The position numbers and the translations under genes are program-made. The notes under the pieces were generated by a model. The model was not told the origin of the DNA. It saw nothing but the letters and a program-made list of their open reading frames with translations, and ran no database searches. A DNA stretch of 64,000 bases from Pseudomonas alcaligenes. Lineage in GTDB: Bacteria; Pseudomonadota; Gammaproteobacteria; Pseudomonadales; Pseudomonadaceae. The number at the start of each line of letters is the position of its first letter. Position 1 is the first letter of the stretch. Below are positions 28,432 through 36,707 of this stretch, in pieces. The stretch covers positions 1 through 64,000 of the forward strand of contig NZ_LZEU01000001.1 in the NCBI RefSeq assembly GCF_014490745.1, read 5' to 3'.

Positions 28432-28929
28432 TCAGGCGTCTTGCTGGGTCAGGCCCAGTTCGCTCAGTACGCGGTCACGGGAGTCGTCGTCGGAGAGGAC
28501 GCTTTCGATCGCCTTGCGGAAGGCCGGGGCGTTGCCCAGCGGGCCTTTCAGGGCGACCAGGGCGTCGCGCAGCTCCATCAGCTTCTTCAGCTCGGGAACC
28601 TGCTCGACCACGGCGGCTGGGTTGAAGTCCTTCATCGAGTTGATGCGCAGCTGCACCGGCAGCTCGTCGGCGCTCTGCTCTTCCTGCAGGCGGTTGGCCA
28701 CGCTGAAGCTCAGGCTCAGCTCCTGCTTGCCCAGCACCTCGTCGAAGTTGTTCTTGTCGATGCTGATCGGCTTGCGGTCTTCGATCTTGCGTTCATCGGC
28801 GCGCTGGGTGAAATCGCCCAGCACCATCAGCTTGAGCGGCAGTTCGATCTCTTCCTGGGCGCCGCCGGTGGCGGGCTTGAAGGTGACGTTGATGCGTTCC
28901 TTGGGGGCTACCGAGCCTTCTTTGGCCAT
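28432..28929 (-). CDS. tssB: T6SS contractile sheath small subunit TssB
   Basis: 165 aa, with the TssB signatures APKERINVTFKPATG, ELPLKLMVLGDFTQR and SMKDFNPAAVVEQVPEL. It partners TssC in the sheath; the ClpV-binding helix lies in TssC. It precedes tssC directly and follows tssA after 44 bp. Confidence 0.97.
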   Translation of the reverse strand: MAKEGSVAPKERINVTFKPATGGAQEEIELPLKLMVLGDFTQRADERKIEDRKPISIDKNNFDEVLGKQELSLSFSVANRLQEEQSADELPVQLRINSMKDFNPAAVVEQVPELKKLMELRDALVALKGPLGNAPAFRKAIESVLSDDDSRDRVLSELGLTQQDA

Positions 28930-28973
28930 GGTCGTTCTCCTTTACGTTTTCGGTATGTGGCGGCCTTGCGGCC

Positions 28974-30536
28974 TCAATCCAGCACCACTTCGAGATCGAG
29001 GTGGCACAGCCGGCGGTGAATCTCTTCCTTGCGTTCGCGGATCGCATGGTTCTGCGGCAGCAACTCGTAGCAGGCATGCAGCAGGCGCAGTACTTCCAGG
29101 CTGAGATCCGGTTCCCAGTCGCCGAGGCCACTGGCTTGCAGGTTGTGGTCGAGCGCTTCGAGCTGGGTCTTGGCCAGTTCGTGTTTCTTCGCCGCGCTGC
29201 ACAGACGGGCCAGGCTCAGTTGCCAGAAGAAGCGCGCGCGACCGCCCTGGGCCAGGGCCAGGCCCTGTTTGAGCTGTTGCACGGCGGCTTTCAGGCCGTC
29301 CTTGCGCAGTTGCGGCAGGGCGGCCTGCAGGGCGACTTCCCAGGCTGGCAGCTCGCCGCCTGTACTGAGCTGAACCGCTGGCTCGGCGCTGGGTGCCTGC
29401 AGATGGGGCAGCACCTGGGTCCCGATCCAGGCGCGGGTTTCGGCGTCGGCGAAGGGCACGCCATCGTGGAAGCACAGCTCCTCCAGGCCCGCTACGCGCT
29501 GGAGGAACAGCGCCAGCTGGATCTCCACCTCGCGCATGGCCGCTTCGGCGTTGAGTGCCTGCAGGCACTCCCAGACCAGGCGCTGGCCATCGAGCCAGAA
29601 CGGCGCGCGGGCGATGCTGCTCTCCAGTTCCAGCAGCAGGTCGGCGTACAAACCGTTGGCGAAGCGTTCGCGGTAGCTAGCCAGCTTGTCCGCTGGCAGG
29701 CCACGCAGGGCGGTGACCTGCTCGGCGTTGCTCTGTGGCAGGGCGTCGATCGGCAGCCACAGCAGGGTGCGGGCCAGACGCAGGGCGCGCAGGTCGCTGG
29801 CCTTGTGCTTCAGCCACCAGGCGCACAGCGGCCGGGCGCCGTCCTGCAGGGCACGCAGCGACTTGTGCGCGTCGCGCTCATTGTCCAGCGGGGCGCCGGG
29901 GTTGATCACCTGGGCGGCGGCCTGCTTGACCTGGGCCAGTGCCGCACCGACCACGCCGGGTTCGGCCTGGCCCTGGCTGACGCGATTGATCTGTTCGTCG
30001 AGGCGCCGGCACAGCGGCAACAGCAGCGGGGCGTCTGCGCCGAGATGGCCGGAGAGAGTGGTTTCCAGGCTGCGCAGCAGGTTGGCGAGGGCGCGGAACA
30101 AGGGCAGCTGGCTGGCCACCGGGATGTCTTCGCCGAGGGCCTTCTCCAGGCGCGGGGTGAGCCAGGCGAACGCGGCGGCGCGGGTGCGCTCCTTGTGCGG
30201 ATGCAGGCTGTCCCAGTGCTGGCTGCAGAGCTGCTGGAGCAGGCCCAGGCCATTGCGCAGGCCGGCCAGGCTGTCGCGCTGGTACAGGCTCCAGGTCAGC
30301 CAGCAGGCGACCCGCAGATCCTTGGACTGGCCGCGTAGCAGGGCCTCGCTTTGCTCACGGACTTTCTGCCAGTCGATGGCGTCGGTCTGGTGCATGGCCG
30401 CCGCTTTTTCCAGCTCGTTTTCCAGCACTTCGTATTCGCTGGAATAACGCATATCCGCACCGGCGTAATCCCCTTCGCTAATCGGGATATGGGCCAGTTG
30501 CAGATAATAATCGGCAATGTCGAGAGTGTTGGTCAT
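28974..30536 (-). CDS. tssA: T6SS assembly protein TssA (ImpA_N)
   Basis: 520 aa from the ATG at 30536. Residues about 30-140 match the ImpA N-terminal domain (YLQLAHIPISEGDYAGADMR, then SLYQRDSLAGLRNGLGLLQQ); the C-terminal part is helical (PDLSLEVLRLLHACYE). TssA primes and coordinates tail assembly. First gene of the long operon; an AT-rich regulatory region lies upstream. The 14 in-frame codons before this ATG are not conserved-looking. Confidence 0.93.
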   Translation of the reverse strand: MTNTLDIADYYLQLAHIPISEGDYAGADMRYSSEYEVLENELEKAAAMHQTDAIDWQKVREQSEALLRGQSKDLRVACWLTWSLYQRDSLAGLRNGLGLLQQLCSQHWDSLHPHKERTRAAAFAWLTPRLEKALGEDIPVASQLPLFRALANLLRSLETTLSGHLGADAPLLLPLCRRLDEQINRVSQGQAEPGVVGAALAQVKQAAAQVINPGAPLDNERDAHKSLRALQDGARPLCAWWLKHKASDLRALRLARTLLWLPIDALPQSNAEQVTALRGLPADKLASYRERFANGLYADLLLELESSIARAPFWLDGQRLVWECLQALNAEAAMREVEIQLALFLQRVAGLEELCFHDGVPFADAETRAWIGTQVLPHLQAPSAEPAVQLSTGGELPAWEVALQAALPQLRKDGLKAAVQQLKQGLALAQGGRARFFWQLSLARLCSAAKKHELAKTQLEALDHNLQASGLGDWEPDLSLEVLRLLHACYELLPQNHAIRERKEEIHRRLCHLDLEVVLD

Positions 30537-30984
30537 CCGTGACCTATATATACAGATATATAACCTACAGATAGTCACCCGATTCCCTGGGTGAATCCTG
30601 TTTCATCTTCGATTGCGCAACTTCTTGCGCACTGGCGATGTGCAATAAATTGCGCAAAGCCTCATGGGCTGCGAATCCTAGCCGTGAGAGTGGGGGTGGG
30701 CAAGCGAGTAAAGTGTGATCTGTCTGGCAAGTGTTGGATTATTCTGTAAGTTGCGTTGAGTAACTTCTAGTGGGTGCCTGAGTGTTTTCTCAAGTTGTCT
30801 TTTATTTTTAATTTCCAATAGAAATATGCTGCTTGGCTTGTAAGTAAAAACTTACTTGCAAGTTAGCGCTGCATCACGCTTGTTGGATTATTCATCGTGC
30901 CCGCTGTGATATCGGACAACTTATTCCAGGCGCATCTGTGCGTTGTTGGATTTGTCGCCGCTATCTGACTCAGGGTGGGCGCCG
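30537..30984 (-). promoter_or_regulatory. AT-rich upstream region of the T6SS operon
   Basis: About 450 bp without a supportable gene and clearly richer in A+T than the flanks. It holds the TTGCGCAA array (30613-30657) and a perfect inverted repeat GTAAGT-AAAA-ACTTAC (30840-30855) followed by TTGCAAG. The tssA promoter must lie here, but I could not identify a convincing sigma70 or sigma54 box. The low GC could make it a target for xenogeneic silencers of the MvaT type (inference). Confidence 0.5.
30613..30657. promoter_or_regulatory. Array of four TTGCGCAA-like palindromes upstream of tssA
   Basis: TTGCGCAA (30613-30620), TTGCGCAC (30625-30632), ATGTGCAA (30638-30645) and TTGCGCAA (30650-30657) have centres spaced 12, 13 and 12 bp. 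They lie 77-121 bp before the tssA start. The regular phasing suggests cooperative binding of a regulator; none is identified. Confidence 0.5.
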
Positions 30985-30994
30985 CAAGCTATCC

Positions 30995-31316
30995 AACGCG
31001 GTGCGCCCCGGCGGGCTGGTGACACACGGTATTACCGCCCAGCATGTAGATGGCCGCCTGGTGGGGAGTGGGGCCGGGTGAGTTCTTGCGCGCTATGTGT
31101 TCCTCCATGGCGAGTTGCCGCAGCTGGCCCGGTTGAGTGCCGATATCAGCGAGGCGGGGCTGGAGATCACCGACGTGGAAAGCTGGCGCCTGTACCTGGC
31201 GGGCTGCGCCCTGGGCTTTCAGCGCGGCCGGAGCCCTGCACCAGGTGTTGACCAGCCGACCGCATGCCGCTGGCAGCCACGAGCTGCCCTGGTCGCGGGC
31301 GGATCTCTCCCTTTAG
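30995..31316 (+). pseudogene. Remnant of a cyclopropane-fatty-acyl-phospholipid synthase-type methyltransferase
   Basis: Plus-strand frames read in pieces as the C-terminal third of a CFA-synthase-like protein: RPGGLVTHGITAQHVDGRLV, then a TGA at 31079-31081, then ARYVFLHGELPQLARLSADI and EAGLEITDVES. An apparent internal deletion joins this to WRLYLAGCALGFQRG, and a frameshift near 31230 leads to ALHQVLTSRPHAAGSHELPW and a final TAG at 31314. The N-terminal SAM-binding half is missing. One stop, one frameshift and at least one deletion make it non-functional. Confidence 0.75.
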
Positions 31317-31346
31317 CCTGGCGTACAGGAGTGCTCGCGGCTCGCT

Positions 31347-31362
31347 CGTTCCACGTGAAACC
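31347..31362. other. parS-like centromere site
   Basis: CGTTCCACGTGAAACC matches the ParB consensus TGTTNCACGTGAAACA at all 14 inner positions. Its halves GTTCCAC and GTTTCAC are the two half-sites described for Pseudomonas ParB. It is the only such match I saw in the window. The location about 31 kb from glmS, which is origin-proximal in Pseudomonas, is consistent with a chromosomal parS. Confidence 0.7.
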
Positions 31363-31493
31363 CTTGCTGGCGCTGCGTTTGCGGGCTGTCGTGGCCAGCC
31401 AGGAGCGTGCCGATTGAGGTTGCGCGGCAGATGGACAACAGGGGGGATGGCAGGTTGGAGCATGTTCTGTGGGGCTTGCATTCGTCAGTTTTA

Positions 31494-31506
31494 GTTATGT
31501 TATAAC
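31494..31506. promoter_or_regulatory. Zur box upstream of zigA-like gene
   Basis: GTTATGTTATAAC, with AT-rich flanks, matches the palindromic Zur operator GTTATANTATAAC used by Pseudomonas. It lies 78 bp before the start codon of a COG0523 GTPase, a class commonly repressed by zinc-loaded Zur. Zinc limitation would therefore induce the gene (inference). Confidence 0.7.
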
Positions 31507-31583
31507 AAAAAAAGAAAGTGACCCAACCCGGTCGTCCATGCACTGCCGCCTACCTGTCACGAGCCCTGGATATCGAGAGAATT

Positions 31584-32816
31584 ATGTCTGTACGCAATGA
31601 ACAACCGACGCTGGATCAGCGCCTGCCGGTTACCGTCCTGTCCGGCTTTCTGGGAGCCGGCAAGAGCACCTTGCTCAACCATGTGCTGAAGAACCGCGAG
31701 CAGCTGCGGGTGGCGGTGATCGTCAACGATATGAGCGAGATCAATATCGATGGCAGCGAAGTTCAGCGCGATGTCAGCCTGAACCGCGCCGAAGAGAAAC
31801 TCGTGGAGATGAGCAACGGCTGCATCTGCTGCACTCTGCGCGAAGATCTGCTGGAAGAGGTCAGCCGTCTGGCCCGCGAGGGGCGTTTCGATTATCTGCT
31901 GATCGAGTCCACCGGCATTGCCGAGCCGCTGCCGGTGGCCGAGACCTTCACCTTTCGCGACGAGCAGGGCCGCAGCCTGGCCGACCTGGCGCGCCTGGAC
32001 ACCCTGGTGACGGTGGTCGACGGGGTGAACTTCCTGCGCGATTACAGCGAGGCGCAGAGCCTGGCCAGCCGCGGCGAGAGCCTGGGTGAAGAGGACGAGC
32101 GCTCGATCACCGACCTGCTGATCGAGCAGGTGGAGTTCGCCGATGTGCTGCTGATCAGCAAGATCGACCTGATCAGTGCCGCAGCGCTGGCCGAGCTGCA
32201 GGCCATCCTGCGCCGGCTCAATCGCGAGGCGGAGATCCTGCCGATGAGCCAGGGCGCGGTACCGCTGGCGAAGATCCTCGCCACCGGGCGCTTCGACTTC
32301 GAGCGCGCAGCGCAGGCGCCGGGCTGGCTGCGCGAGATGCGCGGCGAGCACGTGGCCGAGAGCGAGGAGTACGGCATCGCCTCCATGGCCTACCAGGCAC
32401 GCCGGCCATTCCATCCGCAGCGCTTCTACGCCTGGCTCGACGGCGAGTGGAGCAATGGCCGCCTGCTGCGCTCCAAGGGTTACTTCTGGCTGGCCAGCCA
32501 GCCGCAGGAAGCGGGCAGCTGGTCGCAGGCTGGCGGGCTGATGCGCGTTGGCCATGCCGGGCGCTGGTGGCGCCATGTACCACGGGAGCAATGGCCGCAG
32601 GACGAGGAGGGGCGGCAGGCGATCCTGCGCCACTGGTCAGAGGCCAGCGGCGACTGCCGTCAGGAGCTGGTGTTCATCGGCCAGCACATCGACTTCGTGC
32701 GCCTGCGCGCGGAGCTGGATGCCTGTCTGCTCAGTGCGGCGGAAATGGCCGAGGGCGAGCAGGCCTGGAGGCGCTGGCCGGATCCCTTTGGCGCCTGGGT
32801 CGAGCAGGTCGCCTGA
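31584..32816 (+). CDS. zigA: COG0523 G3E-family GTPase, zinc metallochaperone (ZigA-like)
   Basis: 410 aa from the ATG at 31584 (upstream in-frame codons cross the promoter region). Walker [10 protein letters not shown] near residues 21-29, the metal-binding NGCICC motif near 79-84, ESTGIAEP, and the SKIDL base-recognition motif are all present, followed by a CobW_C domain. Such proteins deliver metal to target enzymes at the expense of GTP. The Zur box upstream and a second COG0523 gene nearby support a role in zinc starvation. The symbol is given by analogy with P. aeruginosa ZigA. Confidence 0.85.
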   Translation: MSVRNEQPTLDQRLPVTVLSGFLGAGKSTLLNHVLKNREQLRVAVIVNDMSEINIDGSEVQRDVSLNRAEEKLVEMSNGCICCTLREDLLEEVSRLAREGRFDYLLIESTGIAEPLPVAETFTFRDEQGRSLADLARLDTLVTVVDGVNFLRDYSEAQSLASRGESLGEEDERSITDLLIEQVEFADVLLISKIDLISAAALAELQAILRRLNREAEILPMSQGAVPLAKILATGRFDFERAAQAPGWLREMRGEHVAESEEYGIASMAYQARRPFHPQRFYAWLDGEWSNGRLLRSKGYFWLASQPQEAGSWSQAGGLMRVGHAGRWWRHVPREQWPQDEEGRQAILRHWSEASGDCRQELVFIGQHIDFVRLRAELDACLLSAAEMAEGEQAWRRWPDPFGAWVEQVA

Positions 32817-32819
32817 GGC

Positions 32820-33176
32820 TCAGCGCGCCATCCACACGCCCTTGCTCTGCTGCTCGCAGGCGGGCTTGAGGTAGCGCGCGTCGCTGGCCACGCCGTAGTA
32901 GAAGATGTCCTGCTGGTAGGGCACGCCGCCAGGCACCTTGGCATTGCGGCATTCGCCGAAGGAGCCGGCGGGGCACTGCTCGACGAAGCTGACTTCGACC
33001 TTCTGCCCTTGCAGCTGCGGCTGGCAGAAGCCGGTGCGGAACAGGTTGGGGGGAATGCTGCGGTTCTGCTGGCAGATCTTCACATCCACCTGGTTGCCCT
33101 GGCTGTGCACCACGCAGGCTTCGGCCCAGGCCTGGCCGGTCAGCCCCAGCAACAGCATTGCCGCAATCGCACGCAT
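32820..33176 (-). CDS. Small exported Cys-containing hypothetical protein
   Basis: 118 aa with a signal peptide (cleavage after AWA, residue 18) and six mature cysteines (CVVH, KICQQ, GFCQP, EQCPA, GECRN, PACEQ), so a disulfide-rich periplasmic protein is likely. It converges on the zigA-like gene with only 3 bp between stops, and diverges from the second COG0523 gene. Small unknown proteins accompany this gene pair in Pseudomonas genomes; function unknown. Confidence 0.7.
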   Translation of the reverse strand: MRAIAAMLLLGLTGQAWAEACVVHSQGNQVDVKICQQNRSIPPNLFRTGFCQPQLQGQKVEVSFVEQCPAGSFGECRNAKVPGGVPYQQDIFYYGVASDARYLKPACEQQSKGVWMAR

Positions 33177-33246
33177 TCCATCACCTCCGCATCAAAGCCG
33201 CGACTTTAGCCTGTTCCTCGTCGCGGCAAAACCGCACCATAGGCAG

Positions 33247-34206
33247 ATGTTGAGCCATATCCCCACCCATGTGATCGGCGGCCCGCTGGGCGCCGGCAAG
33301 ACCAGCCTGATCCGCCAGCTGCTGGCGCACAAGCCGGCGCACGAGCGTTGGGCCGTGCTGGTCAACGAATTCGGCCAGATCGGTCTGGATGCCGCCCTGC
33401 TGAGCAGCGATGCCGATGGCGTTGGCCTGGCCGAGGTACCCGGCGGCTGCCTGTGCTGTGTCAGCGGCGCGCCGTTCCAGGTCGGCCTGACCCGCTTGCT
33501 GCGTCAGGCGCGGCCGGATCGGCTGCTGATCGAGCCGTCCGGCCTGGGCCATCCGCTCGAACTGCTGCGCCAGCTGCGTGAGCCGCCCTGGCTCGGTGTG
33601 CTGGCCGTGCAGCCGCTGGTGCTGGTGCTCGATGCGGCGGCCCTGGCGGCGGGCGCCGAATTGCCGCCGGTGCAGCGCGCGGCGCTGGTGGAAGCCGGCC
33701 TGCTGGTGCTGAACAAGGCGCAGACGCTGGATGCGGCGGCTCGGGTCCGGCTGGCGGCGCAGCTGCCGGCGCTGCCGCTGCGCTGGGTCGAGCAGGGCGT
33801 GCTGGCGTTTGCCGAGCTGCCCGGGCATGCCGCTCAGGCGGCTGGTGCGGACGTCGAGCTGGCCCAGCCAGCCGCCGCGCCGGCTGCGCTCTGGCTGGAT
33901 CCACAGCAACCGATCTGCCAGATCCAGCAGCAGGTCGAGGGCTGGAGCATTGGCTGGCGCTGGCATCCCAGCCAGCGCTTCGAGCTGCTGCAGGTGCAGC
34001 AGTGGTTGGGCGGGCTGCCCTGGCGGCGGGCCAAGCTGGTGCTGCAGACCAACGCCGGCTGGCTGTCGGCCAATGCGCTGGATGGCGCGGCGTTGCACTG
34101 GCGTAGCAGTGAGTGGCACAAGGATTCGCGGCTGGAGCTGATCTTTGCCGAGGCGCAGGATGAAGCTGCGCTGCGCCACGGTATGGCGGCCTGTCGTATC
34201 AGCTGA
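33247..34206 (+). CDS. Second COG0523/CobW-family GTPase
   Basis: 319 aa from the ATG at 33247. Walker A GGPLGAGKTS near residues 11-20, the metal-binding GGCLCC near 63-68, and IEPSGLGHP are present. The base-recognition motif reads NKAQ rather than NKxD, a common drift in this subfamily. The C-terminal domain is shorter than in the zigA-like neighbour. A paralogous metallochaperone, probably also in metal homeostasis; it has no Zur box of its own that I can see. Its stop overlaps the convergent gene by a few bases. Confidence 0.85.
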   Translation: MLSHIPTHVIGGPLGAGKTSLIRQLLAHKPAHERWAVLVNEFGQIGLDAALLSSDADGVGLAEVPGGCLCCVSGAPFQVGLTRLLRQARPDRLLIEPSGLGHPLELLRQLREPPWLGVLAVQPLVLVLDAAALAAGAELPPVQRAALVEAGLLVLNKAQTLDAAARVRLAAQLPALPLRWVEQGVLAFAELPGHAAQAAGADVELAQPAAAPAALWLDPQQPICQIQQQVEGWSIGWRWHPSQRFELLQVQQWLGGLPWRRAKLVLQTNAGWLSANALDGAALHWRSSEWHKDSRLELIFAEAQDEAALRHGMAACRIS

Positions 34207-34531
34207 AAAGCGCTTCCACGCCCATTCCCAGCAGCAACACGGCCAGCACCAGCAGGCTGAAACGGCGCACGGCGGGGGAGCGCAGCCAGGCCAGCAACCG
34301 TTCTTCTTGGGCGGAACGGCGTTGCCAATGGTATTGCTGCTCGCTAGGTGCCAGCTGGAGTGCCTGCAGGGCATGGCTCAGGTCGGCATCTTGCGGCAGC
34401 AGGAGCAGGTAGCGCAGGCCATAGGTATCGGCGCCCTGATCGCAGGCGACGGCGGCAATGCCTTGGCTGTTGAGATGCAGGCGCAGGAAGTCGATATAGC
34501 TGTCGTAATTGGAAGCGCGCAGGGTGTGCAT
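34199..34531 (-). CDS. Small tail-anchored membrane protein
   Basis: 110 aa from the ATG at 34531. A cytoplasmic-looking N-terminal domain (MHTLRASNYDSYIDFLRLHL, then RYLLLLPQDADL) resembles small DUF2007-like signal-domain proteins in layout, and a single membrane helix (residues about 91-108) ends the protein. Function not recognised. Confidence 0.6.
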   Translation of the reverse strand: MHTLRASNYDSYIDFLRLHLNSQGIAAVACDQGADTYGLRYLLLLPQDADLSHALQALQLAPSEQQYHWQRRSAQEERLLAWLRSPAVRRFSLLVLAVLLLGMGVEALFS

Positions 34532-34604
34532 AGTGGCGTCCTTGTCCGTTGGCCCGGTCGCGAGGGCGACCGGGCTGCCTATCCTAGCGCAAGGAGGCGC
34601 TTTC

Positions 34605-35444
34605 TCACGGGTGGGCGTTGAACCAGGCGAGCACTTTGCCCGGCGAGGCGGCGAACCATTCGTGGCCGCCCAGCGGCTCGGTGTAGCGCTCGGTTTCGAT
34701 GCCCTGGTAGAGCAGGCGGTCGTAGTACAGATCCATCGTCCACCAGGGCACCACGGCGTCGACGAAGCCGTGCAGGAACAGGGTCGGCGGGTGGTCGGCC
34801 GGCAGCTCGGGCACCACGCACAGCGGGCCGCTGCAGGTGGCATAGGAGCCGGACTGGATGGCCAGGGCGCGGAACTTGCCGGGGAAGGACACCGCCATGC
34901 GGCTGGTGTTGTAGCCGCCGCTGGAGATGCCGGTGGCGTACTGGCGCTGGGCGTTGAGCGGGCCGAAGTGGCCGCCGGCGATGGCCTCCAGCACGTTGCC
35001 GAGGAAGTCGTAGTCGGTGCTCAGCTCATAGGCCTGGGCCAGGCCGGGGATGTTGGTCTGCCAGAACAGGTCGGCCGGGGCGCTGGGGGCGATCACCGCG
35101 TAGCCGTGGTCGAGCAGGGTCTGCACCAGCTTGCCTTCGTAGTAGCCGCCGAAGGGCAGGTTGCTGGTGTAGGTGAAATCGTCGAGTGGGAAGAACGAGC
35201 CCTGATAGACCAGCACCACCGGCCAGCCGCCGGCCGGCGCGCTGCCTAGCGGGGTCTGGTAGATCACCTGGCGGGCGCCGACCAGGCCGGAGTCGATCCA
35301 GGTGGTCTGGTAGCTGCAGCTGACCTGGGCGGGCTTGAGCAGGGTCTTGGCCTTGTCGCTGCAACGCGAGTCGGCCAGGGCCGTTTGCTGGAACAGGATG
35401 GCGCATAGCGGTAGGCAGGCGAGCAGGAAACGGGTCAGGCGCAT
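34605..35444 (-). CDS. phaZ: Extracellular medium-chain-length PHA depolymerase-type esterase, copy 1
   Basis: 279 aa from the ATG at 35444 (GGAG nine bases upstream; an ATG at 35459 would add five residues). A signal peptide ends at ALA. The alpha/beta-hydrolase has lipase box GISSG with Ser174, Asp229 in HGFVDAVVPW, and His261 in GGHEWFA. The ISSG box, triad spacing and length agree closely with the secreted mcl-PHA depolymerase of P. fluorescens GK13. Likely substrate is mcl polyhydroxyalkanoate or a related polyester outside the cell. A near neighbour (35626-36480) is a clear paralogue. Confidence 0.8.
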   Translation of the reverse strand: MRLTRFLLACLPLCAILFQQTALADSRCSDKAKTLLKPAQVSCSYQTTWIDSGLVGARQVIYQTPLGSAPAGGWPVVLVYQGSFFPLDDFTYTSNLPFGGYYEGKLVQTLLDHGYAVIAPSAPADLFWQTNIPGLAQAYELSTDYDFLGNVLEAIAGGHFGPLNAQRQYATGISSGGYNTSRMAVSFPGKFRALAIQSGSYATCSGPLCVVPELPADHPPTLFLHGFVDAVVPWWTMDLYYDRLLYQGIETERYTEPLGGHEWFAASPGKVLAWFNAHP

Positions 35445-35496
35445 GGCGGGATTCTCCATTGTTATTGTGATGTCGCATTTAAAATAGAAACAGGAA

Positions 35497-35507
35497 TTCC
35501 GATTCCG
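35497..35507. promoter_or_regulatory. TTCCGATTCCG motif upstream of depolymerase copy 1
   Basis: The same 11-mer occurs 26-36 bp before the DUF1302 gene (36672-36682). Here it lies about 50 bp before the chosen start. A shared operator is inferred. Confidence 0.4.
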
Positions 35508-35625
35508 TCAAGGGGTGAAACATAGGCGAGCCGCGGCCTGTGCCGTTAGCGATAGCGTTCAGCTGGGTGCAGAGGGCGAGCTAGAGCCCGCGCCGGCCGC
35601 AGACTGGCCGGCGCGGAAAAACGGC

Positions 35626-36480
35626 TCAGGGATGGCGCTTGAACCAGTCGAGAATCTGTCCGGGCGAGGCGGCAAACCACTGGTGGCCACCTGCTGGCTC
35701 GCTGTACAGCGCGGTGTCGATGCCCTGGTAGAGCAGGCGGTCGTGATAGGGCTGCATACTGCTCCAAGGCACCACGCGGTCGGCCATGCCGTGGACGAAC
35801 AGGGTCGGCGGATGGTCGGCCGGCAGACTGTCCGGCACGCTGCACTGGGCGCCGACGCAGGTGGCGTAGGAGGCGGACTGGATGGCCAGGGCGCGGAAGC
35901 GGCCGGGGAAGGATACGGCCATGCGGCTGGTGTTGTAGCCGCCGCTGGAGATGCCGGTGGCGTACTGGCGCTGGGCGTTGAGCGGGCCGAAGCGGCCCTG
36001 GGCGATGGCGGCGAACAGGTTGTTGAAGAACAGGTAGTCGTTGCTCTGGGTGTAGTTGTTGGCGAACTGCTCGGCGTTGGTTTCCCAGGCCTCGTTCGCC
36101 GTCAGGGCGTTGGGTGCGATTACCGCATAGCCATTGTTAAGCAGGGCCTGCACCAGCTTGCCCTGGTAGTAGCCACCGAAGGGCATGTCGCTGTCGTAGA
36201 CGAAGTTGCGTACCCGCACCAGCGAGCCATGGTAGAGCAGCACCAGCGGCCAGCCGCCGGCAGGTGGGGTGCCGCTGGGCAACTGGTAGACCACCCGGCG
36301 CTGGCCGGCGGAGCCGGAGTCGATCTGCAGCGTCAGCGAGCTGCAGTTCAACGTGGCCGGCGCGCTGGCGGTCTGCGCCAGTTCGCTGCAGCGCGAGGCC
36401 GCCTGGCTGGGGGCGCTGGCCAGCACGGCAAAGAGCAGGGTGGGGAGGGTCAGGGCAAGGGGGAGGCGAACAGTCGGCAT
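35626..36480 (-). CDS. phaZ: Extracellular PHA depolymerase-type esterase, copy 2
   Basis: 284 aa, signal peptide ending near SQA (residue 27). Lipase box GISSG with Ser178, Asp234 (HGMADRVVPW), His266 (GGHQWFA). Long identical blocks with copy 1, for example FGPLNAQRQYATGISSGGYN, show a tandem duplication with divergence mainly in the N-terminal third and the 130-160 segment, where substrate contacts may differ. Same strand as copy 1 but 180 bp apart, so possibly separate promoters. Confidence 0.78.
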   Translation of the reverse strand: MPTVRLPLALTLPTLLFAVLASAPSQAASRCSELAQTASAPATLNCSSLTLQIDSGSAGQRRVVYQLPSGTPPAGGWPLVLLYHGSLVRVRNFVYDSDMPFGGYYQGKLVQALLNNGYAVIAPNALTANEAWETNAEQFANNYTQSNDYLFFNNLFAAIAQGRFGPLNAQRQYATGISSGGYNTSRMAVSFPGRFRALAIQSASYATCVGAQCSVPDSLPADHPPTLFVHGMADRVVPWSSMQPYHDRLLYQGIDTALYSEPAGGHQWFAASPGQILDWFKRHP

Positions 36481-36659
36481 GGAGCTGCTCCTGCTTTCTG
36501 TGGAAGACAGCGGAGTAGACCCCGGTACGGGCGAAAAAGCGCGGGAAATTGGCGCCAGTATTCCGGCAATCGATAAGTGGGGCCGCTAACTGCGAGCGGC
36601 TGGTGGCGAGAAAATAACGGCCCAGGCTTGCCAGAAGTCGGAGCAGCGACTAGATTGCA

Positions 36660-36677
36660 TCGGAACCGATGTTCCGA
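36660..36677. promoter_or_regulatory. Inverted repeat TCGGAAC-N4-GTTCCGA before the DUF1302 gene
   Basis: Perfect 7-bp arms around CGAT, 31 bp before the start codon, overlapping the TTCCGATTCCG motif. Typical of an operator for a TetR- or LuxR-type regulator; the nearby TetR gene is a candidate. Confidence 0.5.
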
Positions 36678-36707
36678 TTCCGATAAAAACAACAGCAGGA
36701 GGTCATC

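Noticed and set aside
30537..30984. Sigma54 promoter for tssA
   Set aside because: I looked for GG-N10-GC with the usual TGGCAC/TTGC context on the minus strand and found no acceptable match, despite the sigma54 activator gene in the cluster.
30943..31251. 102-codon open frame starting at 30943
   Set aside because: It runs out of frame with the recognisable CFA-synthase remnant and is a by-product of its decay.
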